From: Acytostelium subglobosum LB1 | Lineage: Eukaryota; Evosea; Eumycetozoa; Acytosteliales; Acytosteliaceae | Length of the DNA: 64,000 bases | Assembly: GCF_000787575.1 (NCBI RefSeq) | Contig: NW_012236524.1 | Coordinates: 434,001 to 498,000, forward strand | Direction: 5' to 3' | Shown: in pieces, positions 1 through 11,575 of the stretch | How positions within the stretch are numbered: the stretch's first letter is position 1 | How the letters are laid out: each line of letters begins with the position of its first letter | Position numbers and translations under genes: made by a program | The notes under the pieces: model-generated | What the model was told of the DNA's origin: nothing | The model's input: the letters and a program-made list of their open reading frames with translations, nothing else | The model's database searches: none

Positions 1-295
1 GAATTCTATCATCATTGTCCTCTATCCATCCATCCCAACCTATCTATCATTCATTCAATCAATCAATCAACCATCCAGTCAAGTCAATCAAACATCAATC
101 CATCAATCCATCCAAGTCCATTATAATTACAACTCAAAATAGATCAAACCCTGACTGATTGATTGACTTGCTGCTTGGACATACTATTCATTTCTTTTTA
201 TAAATCTATTATTAATATTATTTATTATTTATTTAACTTCATTTTATAATCTATTATCAATATTATTAAGATATATATAATAGGAATAGGAAGGA

Positions 296-3200
296 ATGAA
301 GCTATTTGGTAGAAAGAAGAAGGATAAGGGAGAGAAGTCACAAGTTAACAATGGCGACACTTCATTGGACTTGGCGGATAACTCATTCCTCCAGTCACTA
401 CCAGCACGAGCCAACAGAAGATATAGCATGGCCTACTCATCATCTCCACTTTTAGACCCCGATCAATCATTAGATGATGTAAGTTTGAGTGGAAACAATA
501 ATTTGATCACCTGATCACTCACTCACTCAATCAATTAATCAAATATAATATATTTAGAATGGAGATATAGATACACCAGAGTATTATATTAATAGTATAG
601 AGAAACAAGCAGGTGTGGAGGTGTTGTCATCATTATGTTCAACTTTACAGACAAAGGACTCAACGTGGACTCGATCATTGATTGAACTGAACGGTATCGA
701 ATTGCTACTCAATGTCCTGCAGTCGGTCGAATCATGCTCAGCCGACAACATCAGCTCAGATGTAATACTGCAATCACTGGCCGTCACTTCATTGTTGCAT
801 CTGATGAACACCAAGTTTGGCATCGACAAGGCCATCGAGACACCGAATGCGATGAACAGATTGATCATGTGTCTCGACACGCCCAAGATAGACACTCGCT
901 CCTCGGTCATCGAGCTGCTGACGGCTGTGTGCATCGTGTCGTTCGAAGGCTTTCGCGCGGTGCTTCAATCATTCACATACTTCAAGAACGTCAAGAAGGA
1001 GAAGGTCAGGTTCTTCCACCTGTTGGACACGATGCGCACCAATCAGGACGACCACGAGTATCTGGCCATCGCGCTGGCGCTCATCAACGGCCTTGTCAAC
1101 ACGCCCGAGGAGGTCGAGGAGCGAGTTCAGCTGCGATCTGAGCTCACCCGTCTATCTCTCGACGAGCTGATATTCAAGAAGAAGAGCATACCCTATGAGG
1201 AGGCGCCCGACCTCCTGACTCAGATCGATGTCTACGAGGACGAAGCTCGCGCTGATCAAGAGGAGCTGATGGACCGGTTCGCCGAGCTGGACATCAACAT
1301 CGAGGACCCCAAGGAGGTGTTTGGCTTCATCTTGGAGCAGTCCGAGCAACATTACAATCATCCACTGATCAGCATTCTTCAGAACCTGCTGACGATCACC
1401 CGACGAACAGACTCGGGACTGTTGAGCTGGTTCCTCATCGAGAAGCTGATCCAACAGATCGCCATGTCCAAGGAGGCAATCGGTATCGATGACAAGGTGC
1501 ATCTGAACCTCGATGACCTGCTGTCGGCATCACAACCAACAGTCGCAATGATGACTGAGCAGAAGCGCATGGCAGACGACCTGGCCAAGACTCGCGATCA
1601 GCTGAAGCGCGTCACATTTGAGCTCAACAAGGCAACGTCCGAGCTGGCCGCGAGGCAGCAAGAGAGCTCGGTGATCAAGAGCAATATGTTCAACACAGTC
1701 AAGATCAAGAATCAGGAGCTGAGCAAGCTGAAAGGACAGATCAGAAGAATGGACGCCGCCTTCTTTGAGGAGAACGCGTCGGGCGTAGAGGATAGCAAGC
1801 AGGACCAAAACGACTTCAGGATCAGGACATGGCAGCATCAACAAACAGCCACAGTTGTCAAAGCAGAGGTCTGGTGAGCCTCCAATGAGGTCTCCAAGGG
1901 CTGCCGCTACATTGTCGTCGTCTCCTCTGATCTCCGCTCAGCAGCCACCAATCTCTGAGCACGTGCCAGTCATGTCCATATCGATCGAGCTAGAGGGATC
2001 AGAGAACAAAGAGTTGATAATGAATGGTGCGTCATCACCCGAGCAAGTTCATGTACATGCCTCTAAACCAGAGCCCGACGCAGCTGCTGTATCACCGCCT
2101 GTGGTCCAGGACCTCGCGCCTCCACCGCCCCCACCTCCAATGGGCGCGCCACCTCCTCCTCCACCTCCCCCTCCTCCTCCTCCCCCAATGCCCAACCAGA
2201 AGGGAGCAGCAGGTGCTCAGAAGCCAACAGGTCCACCTCCACCCAAGTTCAACATTGCCAAGCCATCGACCAAGCTAAAGCAGTTCCAGTGGACAAAGAT
2301 ACCTCATAAGAAGTTGGGCGAGACGATCTTTGCCAAGTTGGGCAATGTCAAGACCGACTGGATCAATGTGGAGCAGCTGGAATCACTCTTCCTCTCGCCC
2401 GAGGCGGTCAAGAAGGACGCTGGCGACAACAAGCGTGGCAAGGAAACATCGACCAAGCTTGGCTCTGTGACCGTCATCGATCCCAAGAAGTCACAGAACA
2501 TCTCTATTTTTTTATCAAAGTTCAAATGTACCATACACGAAATCAAGGATGCCATCATCCAGATGGACGAAGAAGTGCTCAACGTCGAGGCCCTGCGAGG
2601 TCTAGAGAACTTCCTTCCAAAGGAAGAGGATGTAAGTATTGGTTGATCGAGCCATCACCCTCAGGTATCATTCCAGTACTAACCACTGCCCTCCCACTCA
2701 CTTAGATGGATGCAATCAAAGATTACTTAAAGCACGGCAATATTAATATGTTGGCAAAGGCTGAGCAGTTCATGCTAGAGCTGGACTCAATCAGTAATCT
2801 GGCAGAGCGCGTCAAGTCCTTCTACCTCAAGCTCACATTCCCTGATAAACTTCGTGAGATGAAGCCAGTATGTATACATACTCTCTTAAGTTGATTGATC
2901 AATCAATCAGTGGACCAATACACTAACACTCACTACTCCTTCATTATGATTGATAGGACCTTGATTTGTTTGTTGCCACAATCAAGAAGATCAGATCAAA
3001 TAAGAACTTCATCAAGGTCATCGAGATCATTCTGGTACTTGGCAACTTCTTGAATGGTGGAACGACCAGAGGTGACTGCTTTGGTTTCAAAATCGACAGT
3101 TTACTCAAGGTATGTCTGCTCCAGGACCTTGATTATGGCCATCACACATTAACCCAATCAATCATATATAGTTGACAGACACCAAGACAATCAATAACAA

Positions 3201-4230
3201 ATCCAACTTGTTGGTGTATATTATTGGAGAGCTGGATAGCAAGTTCCCACATACTCTTAGGTTCACCGAGGAGCTGGAGGATGTGCAACTGGCTGGAAAG
3301 GTTTCAATGCAGACGATCAGTGGTGACCTGAACAAACTCAAGAGGGACTTGGAATTCGTTACCAATGGCCTGGCAAAGATGAAGAGGACCCGCGAGGATG
3401 GCCAGTTCTTCAGAGTGATGGACGAGTTCACCAGAGATGCCCAGTGTGAGATCACCGCCGCCTTTGAGGAGTATGACAAGTCGCAAGGCGAGTACCAGCA
3501 GTTGGCTGTGTTATTTGGCGAGGATCCAGCATTGCCATCGGAGGACTTCTTTGCCTACTTGGTCAAGTTCATCAATGTGTTTGAGAAGTCTAGACGCGAC
3601 TACCTTCGTGACAAGGAGACTGCCGAGCGTGCTGCCAAGCGCGAGGCACTCAAGGCCAGGAAAGCAGCAATGTCCAAGCGACTCAATGCAACGAATGGTG
3701 GAAGTGGCTCGCCTGTGACCACAGGAGGCAAGGGCAGTATCAAGGGTCTGGCGGCCCTGGCGCCTCCATCGTCCGGTGTCGAAGACATCCTACAGAGTGT
3801 TCGTGATGGTGATGCATTCAAACAACGTCGCCAGAGAAAGGTCAAGGATGCCAATGGTTCACCAACATCGCCCAACGAACCAAAGGGTGTCGCATCACCT
3901 ACATCAAAGGTTGAACAACCTCAGCCACAGTCACAATCAGGATCACAACCGACCACACCAAGAGGATCATCTTCTTCATCTTCATCATCAGCAACTACAC
4001 CATCAGTTGCTCCTACACCTGCTGCAGCAGCTCCTACAGCCACCAATACTACTACTACCGCTACTCCAGCACCAAAGCAAGAGAAACACTTTGAAATGCC
4101 AGCCATCTCCAAGAAGAAGGATGTCAAGGTCGGTGCCAAAGGTCTAACAATTGTCATGCGATCAAGTAGACAGACAGCACACTCACGTGTTGACTCTTTA
4201 TTCTCCTCATTAGGTGATGGTGACAAATAA
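296..4230 (+). CDS. Diaphanous-related formin (GBD/FH3-FH1-FH2-DAD)
   Basis: Actin-nucleating formin, about 1209 aa. Exons as I read them: 296-478, 558-2631, 2706-2867, 2957-3109, 3172-4230, all with GT..AG introns and matching phases. The N-terminal 60-430 region includes the DTPEYYINSI segment typical of dictyostelid formin GBD/FH3 regulatory domains. A coiled coil follows (about 1570-1750 nt). A proline-rich FH1 (nt 2110-2240, runs of up to 10 P) binds profilin. FH2 starts at KLKQFQWTKIPHKKLG and continues over exons 3-5 (LDFVATIKKIRSNKNF, GNFLNGGTTRGDCFGFKIDS). The C-terminal SRVDSLFSSLG plus acidic residues resembles a DAD autoinhibitory helix. By family knowledge it elongates actin filaments under Rho GTPase control. 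Oddity: the reading frame shifts by +1 somewhere between nt 1789 and 1855 with no plausible intron. I treat this as a probable sequence error because both sides are well preserved. Paralogue (forA-forJ) not assigned. Confidence 0.93.
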
Positions 4231-4687
4231 TAACTACAGTAATAATAATAATAATAAAAGTTACAGATCTGTATGTATATCTACACAGGGCAATGAATGG
4301 GTGTCATCATCTTTGTCACCACTGTTGCGAGCGAATTATTGTGTGTAACCCCAACAAGGGAATCGACACCTTCATTCACACCAATTCACACTCAAGATAA
4401 GATGTTGTTGTTGAATTAATTAAAATTAATTGTTTTGGTTGATCTACCCATCATCACCCATCCATTCAATTGTTACTCTAGCTCATAATCTTGTCTCAAT
4501 TGTACACATTGAGTTGACGATAACAATGTAGCATGCAATATTATTATGCTCATATCGTATTACATATAAATTATACATATTAATAGAGATAGAGATAGAG
4601 ATACAAAATAAATATATTCATTAGTTATGTAGTTAGATATTAGTTATATATATATATATATATTTATATAGAACGACAAACCATCAA
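4231..4687. other. Intergenic region between formin and urea transporter
   Basis: AT-rich 3' UTR of the formin followed by the promoter of the next gene. It holds a (GATA GA)n-like microsatellite near 4585-4605 and an (AT)n run near 4645-4665. No coding signal seen. Confidence 0.6.
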
Positions 4688-5908
4688 ATGCATAATAATG
4701 ATTATCCTATTCAACTTAAAGAGTTGAAAAGGATAATATATATTGGTTATGTTGTAAAGATTGTTTATGAATCAATAATTATATTTCTTAGAGGTATTGG
4801 TCAGATATTCTTACAAGGAAATTCATTGACTGGAGTATTGTTCCTAGTTGCAATGTTCATTGGCAATGTTGAGATGACAATTGCAATGATAGTATCGGTT
4901 ATAGTGGCAAGCCTGGCAGCAATCATATCAAAACTACCCTATGACAATACACTCAATGGATTATATGGTTTCAACGCTGCCCTTATTGGATGTGCAATGA
5001 TATTCTACTTTGAACAAAATTACGCCGTCGTAATAGCATATATAATTGGATCTGTGATAAGCACCTTCTTTATGCATCTCTTCCTGTGGCAAGGACTACC
5101 AGCTTATACGTTCCCCTTTATCGCAGTCTCTTGGGTACTCAAGGTAATTCTGGAAAAGGCACACCTAGCTGTATCAAAGTCACCTGGTCCAACAATCGAT
5201 TACTATTCATTGGATATATTTATGGTACCTTCACATGGCTTTGGAGAGGTTATGTTCCAAGGTGATGCAATCAGTGGCATACTCATGATCGTTGGAATAT
5301 TTATATCATCACCAAGTGGTGCAATGTTTGGAGCTATTGGCTCAATGGTTGGTGTAGTGGCAACTCAACTCTATCATCCCTCGGCCAGCATATCCGATAT
5401 CAATGCTGGACTATATTCATTCAACGCTGTACTTAGTGGAATAGCAAGTTCAAATGGTGCCGACACCAATGCAATAGATGGGCTGTATATGATCATCACA
5501 GTCAGCATAGCAACAATATTCTACATCTTCTTAGGTGTCAATCACAAGTTTACAACATTCACATTTCCATTTGTCACCTCTATGTGGGCTTTGGCAATAT
5601 GGAAGAGATTGGTACTCAGTCGTATGATCCCATTCATCTACAAGAAGTATCTCAGACATCACATGGAACGTTTACAATTCGTCCCCAAACCTCATCATCA
5701 CAATCATATATCCAAACAACTAAAACAACAACAATTACAACAACAAAGACAATTCTCTGACAAATATGATGATATAACAATTATAGATAATGAACATCAG
5801 TATGCAATAGAAATAATAGAGATAACAAACTCAGTTATGAAGAACAACAAAGATATAGGACATTTGGATAACTATCATAACAATCCCCAACTCCCCCATC
5901 GAGACTAA
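4688..5908 (+). CDS. Urea transporter (SLC14/UT family)
   Basis: Single-exon 406-aa polytopic membrane protein. Two homologous halves are visible: residues near 35-60 contain LRGIGQIFLQGNSLTG, and the second half has GFGEVMFQGDAISGI followed by a hydrophobic stretch ending in SSPSGA. These are the paired UT signature segments of SLC14 and bacterial urea channels, which make a trimeric channel for passive urea permeation. About ten hydrophobic segments fill residues 15-320. The last 85 residues are a His/Gln-rich, low-complexity cytoplasmic tail. The ATG at 4688 is the first in frame and follows AT-rich leader sequence. An alternative assignment as a general small-amide channel cannot be excluded. 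The family call is secure, the substrate is inferred. Confidence 0.85.
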   Translation: MHNNDYPIQLKELKRIIYIGYVVKIVYESIIIFLRGIGQIFLQGNSLTGVLFLVAMFIGNVEMTIAMIVSVIVASLAAIISKLPYDNTLNGLYGFNAALIGCAMIFYFEQNYAVVIAYIIGSVISTFFMHLFLWQGLPAYTFPFIAVSWVLKVILEKAHLAVSKSPGPTIDYYSLDIFMVPSHGFGEVMFQGDAISGILMIVGIFISSPSGAMFGAIGSMVGVVATQLYHPSASISDINAGLYSFNAVLSGIASSNGADTNAIDGLYMIITVSIATIFYIFLGVNHKFTTFTFPFVTSMWALAIWKRLVLSRMIPFIYKKYLRHHMERLQFVPKPHHHNHISKQLKQQQLQQQRQFSDKYDDITIIDNEHQYAIEIIEITNSVMKNNKDIGHLDNYHNNPQLPHRD

Positions 5909-6195
5909 TGTCAACAACATTATTCTTTTACACATAACAATCTGACAATATATATAATTGGTGTAGTAAATATACCAATAATAATAAATTATGATCGTCA
6001 TGGATTGATTCCCTTCCAACTCTTCCGCCTCAATGATTGTAGATCTTTGTAACTTGTCAAGATAAATGTCGGTTGGTGCGTGGGGGAAGCTGTGAACCAA
6101 ACATTGACACTTTGGGATGTCATTCATTCATTATCTTTTCATAAAGATACATATATATATATACAGTACAGTACTATACAGTTGTAACAAAAGAT

Positions 6196-7913
6196 ATGAG
6201 TAATAATAATGGCAACAACATAGTTGTATTGATACTACTTCTATTTTTATGTCTATTCAATCATTTCCCTTCACATGTCACTGCCGCTGATAGCACCGAC
6301 ACTTATGAACCACACCGAAAGCCAATGATAACAGACAACGCTGGTATCATTGAGAAGCCAACAGACAACAAGACCTTGGCTGAAGTCTTAAGAGTATGAT
6401 GGATTATATTTGGGTCAATCTTACAACTTACCAACTCAATCAATCAATCAATACATTGTTGTGGTGTAGCTCATGTCAAGATCATTGAACAAACAGAGAC
6501 AATTGTATACAGAGACATTCCCCTTGGATGAGGACTACACGATCAAATATATTGTACATCCATTTAAAGTTATTAATGCATCGATCACAGACTGCTTCCT
6601 GATGACTGAGCCGAACGTGATGCTTCAATCGCGAAGACCAGTTGACGTCGGTGGTTATACAATGTACAAGTCGGATAACTATAGGATTGGCATCAACTAT
6701 AGGTTGGTTCTACACTTTGATGAGAAGGAGGGCACAGAAAACAAGTGTCCGTATGTTCAAACAAGAATATACCGTGATCACGCCAAGATGATGTCTATTC
6801 AAGAGATGATCTGTCATCAACAGTGGCCACTCGTCCACACAGATGAGTCGACGAAACCCGACAGACATAGGATAGAGGTGGACAATGCATCATTCAAGAT
6901 ACAGACCTACAATCTATGGAACTACAACAGTCCATGGGTCACAAGGAGACAGTTGATCGTCGATGATATTGTCGCCAATGATCCCGACTTTATCGCATTC
7001 CAAGAGCCAAGATACTCGCCATGGCAAGGTGAGAGCAACTTCAAGCCAAACCTGCAACTCATGGGTCAGGAGCGCAACCAAATCCAACATCTCGTCAAGC
7101 TATTGGCATTGCAAAACAAGAAGTATCACTATGTCTTTCACCCATCAATGGTCTATGTCCATCCAGACAAGTTCGAATATGAAGGCTTGGCAATGCTGTC
7201 CAAGTACAACATCAAAGAGAAGAGTTCAATCAAGTATGTGTAACTGGGCATGTTGCCCAAACAATCCAATCATGCATCATCTGACACACCCAATACACGA
7301 CACACAATGTAGACTAAGCAAGGACTTTCATGATGAGGAGGACGTACACCAGAGGAGTTGTTTGCGATTATTGGTAGACAGTCCAATTGGCGATGTCAAC
7401 CTGTTCACTTCACATTTCTCGCTGAGTCTGGAGGGCGCACAAAGGAACGCACTCGAGGTCATCGACTGGGCCAAACAATTCGAATCACCATCAATCCCTC
7501 AGGTGTTTGTTGGCGATCTGAACTCATTGCCACAATCATCAGCCGTCCAACTACTGCTGGGCAAGAAGGCAGTTCAAGAAGTTAGCGGTGACTTTATGGA
7601 TTCATTCGAGGTCTGGACGGCAAGGACTGCCGATGTTACACTGCCACAAGGAACATACTCTACACTTCAAGGTACAGAACCAACCAAGAGAATTGACTAT
7701 ATCATGAGCAGAGGTGGATTGGAGCTTACCAACTTCAAGATCATTGGGGGACACACACAAGCCGAGAATCATGAGACAATCTATGCATCTGATCATCTAT
7801 CACTAGTGTCAACTTTCAAGCGACTGAAAGAACGTATGACTCATGCAGAGCACACGACTACTGTTGTCAATAATGCTGAGGTTGCTACACCCAAAGCCAA
7901 GCCATTGGCGTAG
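6196..7913 (+). CDS. Secreted or membrane-anchored endonuclease/exonuclease/phosphatase family protein
   Basis: Three exons: 6196-6393, 6470-7233, 7313-7913, giving about 520 aa. The N-terminus has a hydrophobic segment (residues 8-28) that looks like a signal peptide or anchor. The catalytic EEP fold begins near IQTYNLWNYNSPW. Metal and catalytic motifs are present in the usual order: FQEPRY (acidic metal ligand), TSHFSLSLEGAQRNA (His of the TxH motif), FVGDLNSLP (Asp/Asn pair), RIDYIM and ASDHLSL (final Asp-His pair). This is a Mg-dependent phosphodiesterase fold shared by DNase I, inositol phosphatases and sphingomyelinases. Which substrate is used cannot be read from the sequence. An extracellular or lumenal location is inferred from the leader. 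All splice junctions are phase-consistent. Confidence 0.85.
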
Positions 7914-8469
7914 TATGGTGGATGGGATCATCAATCAATCAATCAACCTACCAATAAAGTAAAGGCACGTTCGCGCCACGCCACTCCGTCCATCCACTAC
8001 TTCAAGTTATTTCCAAAAGAGCGAATATACGCAAAGGGTACCAAAGTTCAGTGATGTTCACAGAGAGCGATCAAAAATTTCAAGCGAATGACCCATGGGG
8101 CCGGTGTCCGACCTTACTCGTCCGACATCGAACCCCCATTAACATGTCCTAACTTGCAGGTTACACTTCAAAAGAATCGAAGAGTTGGAGTTGAGTGCGT
8201 CCAGAATTCTAAAGTCACATGACACTACTCTAAGTGATGGTCATCATCATCAACACACAAATATAACTTAAGTTATATGTCTCTCAAGGAATCCAATCAA
8301 AATCACCATTATCATATTAATAATGATGACCCTACTTAGGGTATACCCTTGACCTTCCATGAACATTGAGTATAAATAACCAATGGACTTTACAAATCAT
8401 TAACAAGTTACCTTCTTAATAATAATATTTGATCACTTTAATCAAACAATACTACAACAACAATCTAAA
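7914..8469. other. Intergenic region with a GC-richer patch
   Basis: The first part is the 3' UTR of the EEP gene. From about 7965 to 8210 base composition is clearly richer in G+C than other intergenic DNA here and has no long ORF. It contains ATGGGG...CCCCAT, which could pair (about 8093-8135), and two copies of GTCCGAC. Its nature is unknown; a noncoding RNA is possible. The remainder is the promoter of the small secreted protein. Confidence 0.4.
8339..8378 (+). promoter_or_regulatory. Core promoter with GGGTATACCC palindrome and TATA box
   Basis: A perfect 10-bp palindrome (8339-8348) lies 23 nt upstream of TATAAATA (8371-8378). The TATA box is about 90 nt before the start codon at 8470. 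The TATA role is established for dictyostelid promoters; a factor-binding role for the palindrome is inference. Confidence 0.5.
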
Positions 8470-8850
8470 ATGTACAAGCTCGTCCTCGCCCTCATCGTCC
8501 TCTCATGCGTCTACACCGCCAACGCCTCCACCTGTGCCACCACTGGCTGCCCATCCAACCAGGCTTGCTACGGTGCCGCCGGTAGCGCTCCATCATGCTA
8601 CACCTTTGGCAACTGTGGTATCGTTCCATGCCCATCTGGCCAGTCCTGCCTCGTGATCAACGGCTCTGCCCACTGCGTCGCCGCCTCTATCTGCCCAACT
8701 TGCCCATCCAACTCTGCCTGCTACCAGTTCCCAGGTACCTCTGCCCCAGACTGCTACACCTACACCAACTGTGGAATCGTCCCATGCCCAGCTGGTCAGT
8801 CATGTCTCTCCACCCCAACCGGAGGTCACGCCTGCGTTGCCGCCTTCTAA
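8470..8850 (+). CDS. Small secreted cysteine-rich protein with two 8-Cys repeats
   Basis: Single exon, 126 aa. Residues 1-20 form a clean signal peptide (hydrophobic core LVLALIVLSCVY, cleavage after TANA). The mature protein is two homologous units of about 50 residues, each with eight cysteines in matching spacing; both contain NCGIVPCP followed by GQSCL. The protein is therefore probably a disulfide-rich extracellular or matrix component. Codons are almost exclusively C-ending, unlike most neighbours, which suggests very high expression. The gene has a TATA box 90 nt upstream and an AATAAA just after the stop (around 8875). I do not recognise a named family, so no function is assigned beyond secretion. 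Confidence 0.85.
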   Translation: MYKLVLALIVLSCVYTANASTCATTGCPSNQACYGAAGSAPSCYTFGNCGIVPCPSGQSCLVINGSAHCVAASICPTCPSNSACYQFPGTSAPDCYTYTNCGIVPCPAGQSCLSTPTGGHACVAAF

Positions 8851-9346
8851 ATAGGTTCACAATTGTTTTAATCAAATAAACAATATCATCATCCTTATGG
8901 ATTGATTATACAAGTAATTAAGATTGAGTGTTAGTGTGGACATGTTTGATTGAATGATTGATAGATTGACTGAGTGGAGATGGAGTGATTTCCCATAGGG
9001 GTACCATTGATTGGATGATGGGTGGTGTCTGGTTGTTGGGGTGGACCTCGACTGAATGGTGTCCTTTCAAATGAAAAACAACAGATATTTTTTGGTTGGG
9101 ACGTCTGTTCAATTTAATTGTTATTAAATTAATATGATTGATCAATTAAACAACAACCTTGACAACAAGCTGGTTAGTTTGTTTGTTACAACTTTTGTTG
9201 TTATTTTAGTACATCAAGTAATATTTGTAGGTATCGATACCTAACCACTCTCCTCATTCAATCCCTCCATCCATCAATCAAACAATCAACACACACTCCA
9301 TCAACTTCCAATTCACACACTCAAGAACAACAACACCGTTTCCATA
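8851..9346. other. Intergenic region
   Basis: 3' UTR of the Cys-rich gene, then AT-rich DNA and a CAAT/CCAT-rich leader before the ATG at 9347. An ORF on the minus strand here (8918-9145) is low complexity and not supported. Confidence 0.5.
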
Positions 9347-9637
9347 ATGAGTGAAATTTCCATTACCCCTTCCCCACACTATGACATAGCCAGAGAGGGA
9401 TTGAACAAGCTCAAGCAAGATGTGGTTGACATGTGTGTGTTGTTGGTCGAATGTGCATTCACTCTTAAGGTTAGTTATGAGTAGCCAATCAATTTGAACT
9501 CAACATAAAACGACGACGCATAATGTCACCATCTCCCTTGCTCCATATCAATATATTCATCCATCCATCCATCCATCCCATCCATCCCATCCATCTTCAA
9601 ACACACTCAGGCTGACTTGACTGACTTGACTGACTGA
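9347..9637 (+). CDS. Possible two-exon micro-gene (about 49 aa)
   Basis: An ATG at 9347 opens a 41-codon exon (9347-9469) of non-repetitive, protein-like sequence that includes DIAREGLNKLKQDVVDMC and CAFTLK. It ends exactly at a GTTAGT donor. A CAG acceptor at 9608-9610 would add eight codons (ADLTDLTD) before a stop at 9635-9637. The second exon overlaps a GACT-type repeat, so the 3' end is uncertain. No family recognised. The leader upstream is CAAT-rich in the sense direction, as for other genes in the window. It could also be the first exon of a gene with a different 3' end. Confidence 0.35.
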
Positions 9638-9958
9638 CTGACACATTGACACACACTAAATCAACACCATCTCTCACTTCTCTCTTCCATTCATTTGTTG
9701 TCTTTCACTCTCTAATACTTGTTCATACTTTATTCAACTTGGTTCACCAACAACATTGTATTAGTAATTGTATATACATATATAAATAATACTAACTCTA
9801 TCGACAACAACCAACCAATCAATCAATCAAACAAACAATATTAGTTAGTTATTACTACAAGGTTGTTATTATCACTTAACTTAATATATAATATAATATA
9901 ATATAAATTGATCGATTCAAATATATACTAGAAACAATAGAATAGAATAGAATAGAAT

Positions 9959-11575
9959 ATGTCAGGAGATGGACAACATAAATCTCGATTGCACTCAAAG
10001 AGGACAGAGTCTTTACTGTTCAGTATAGGTCTCTTTTTGTTCCAGGTGTTTATGGTTGTATTGTACGCAGTTTGGGTACGCTATGACAATTACAAGCAAC
10101 ACAGCGATCCCACAGAGGTACAGGACAACATCGATCACATCTACGGATACTTCCGTGATGTAAACATTATGATCTTCTTTGGTTTCGGTTTCCTAATGGT
10201 ATTCCTTCGACGCTACGGTTACTCTGCCCTCGGATACACCTTTGTCATCTCGGCCATGGTAGCACAATGGTCCGTACTCCTCATGGGCTTCATGGAAGCT
10301 GTCTACCATGGTGGTCCATTCCCTGGATACTTTTATGTAAGTTCCGTGATACTTGACGCGTCACACAAACATCCAACATACTAACATTCAAATAGTTTGA
10401 TGTTGAGACATTGATCAATGGATTGTTCTGCGCTGGTGCTGTAATGATTAGCTATGGAGCGATACTTGGCAAGGTTACACCACTGCAGATGCTCATAATG
10501 GGCATCATCGAACCGATGTTCTATTTCCTCAACATGTACTTCATGCTCAAACTCAATGCATTTGATGTTGGCGGTGGTATGACCATCCACACATTTGGTG
10601 CCTACTATGGACTGACAGTATGTTGGTTCCTAACAAACAGGAAGGCCAAAGCCAGTCCAGAGAATGCCCCATCCTACACAGGTGACCTATTCTCCATGGC
10701 TGGTACATTGTTCTTGTGGATGATGGTATGTGTACATTGAGCAACACATCAACTTCATGGATCATTCTAACATCATCACCATCTTCATCAATCAGTGGCC
10801 AAGCTTCAACGCAGGAGTAGCTCCACGTGGCGACCCTCAACTTAGAGCAATCACAAATACTTTCTTGTCATTGACTGGATCGACTATATCGACATTCATC
10901 ATGTCTAGACTATGTGGCCATTATGGATACAAGTTGGACATGGTACATGTACAGAACAGCACTCTGGCAGGTGGTGTGGTGCAAGGTGTACTGGCAGCAC
11001 TCAACATATATCCAGCATCGGCAATAGCCATGGGCTTCATAGTCGGTGCAATCTCTGTGCTAGGCTACGTCTTCCTCACACCACTGATGACGAGGAAGCT
11101 GAGCATTCAGGACACATGTGGTATTCATAACCTACATGGTATGCCTGGATTCATTGGCGCGATTGGTGCTGTCATTGCCGCGCAGCACGCTCTCAACCAC
11201 CCCGACCTGTACAGCCCCTCCGAGTTCAAGATCCTGTTCCCCGCCGGTGACAACCAGGCCAAGAACCAGGCTGCGATGACCTTTATCTCGGTCGGTCTTG
11301 GCATTGTCGGAGGATTGTTCACAGGTGCCATCCTCTATCTTATGCGCAAGATTGGAGGACTCAAGAAGACCGAATACTTTAGCGACCACGCCTTTTGGAA
11401 TGTGGCCACCGACTATCCCAAGGACTTTGCCGCCGCTGACACACACTCCAATCGAGACGAGGAAGGTGGCAGCAGCGGAGTCGAGTTGACAGGTGTACAC
11501 AGCAATCCTGTTGCCGATGGCAATGCAGGACCTGAAGCTCCAGCCCCAAGCGGAGGTGGATGCAAGACCCAATAA
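9959..11575 (+). CDS. rhgA: Rhesus-like ammonium transporter
   Basis: Three exons: 9959-10336, 10396-10725, 10796-11575, encoding about 495 aa with roughly twelve hydrophobic segments. Rh-subfamily rather than bacterial-type Amt motifs are present: RDVNIMIFFGFGFLMVFLRRYG near residue 70, GGGMTIHTFGAYYGLTV with pore His191, and CGIHNLHGMPGFIGA with His347/His350, one of which is the second twin-His residue. The family conducts NH3/NH4+ (and possibly CO2) across membranes; dictyostelid Rh proteins are reported on contractile-vacuole or endosomal membranes. The Gly/Asn/Ala-rich tail (last about 60 residues) is cytoplasmic. The symbol follows the D. discoideum Rh gene and is an inferred orthology. 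Confidence 0.9.

Noticed and set aside
615-1877. Separate 420-aa gene inside the formin
   Set aside because: It is the second formin exon; it lacks its own promoter and joins in phase to exon 1.
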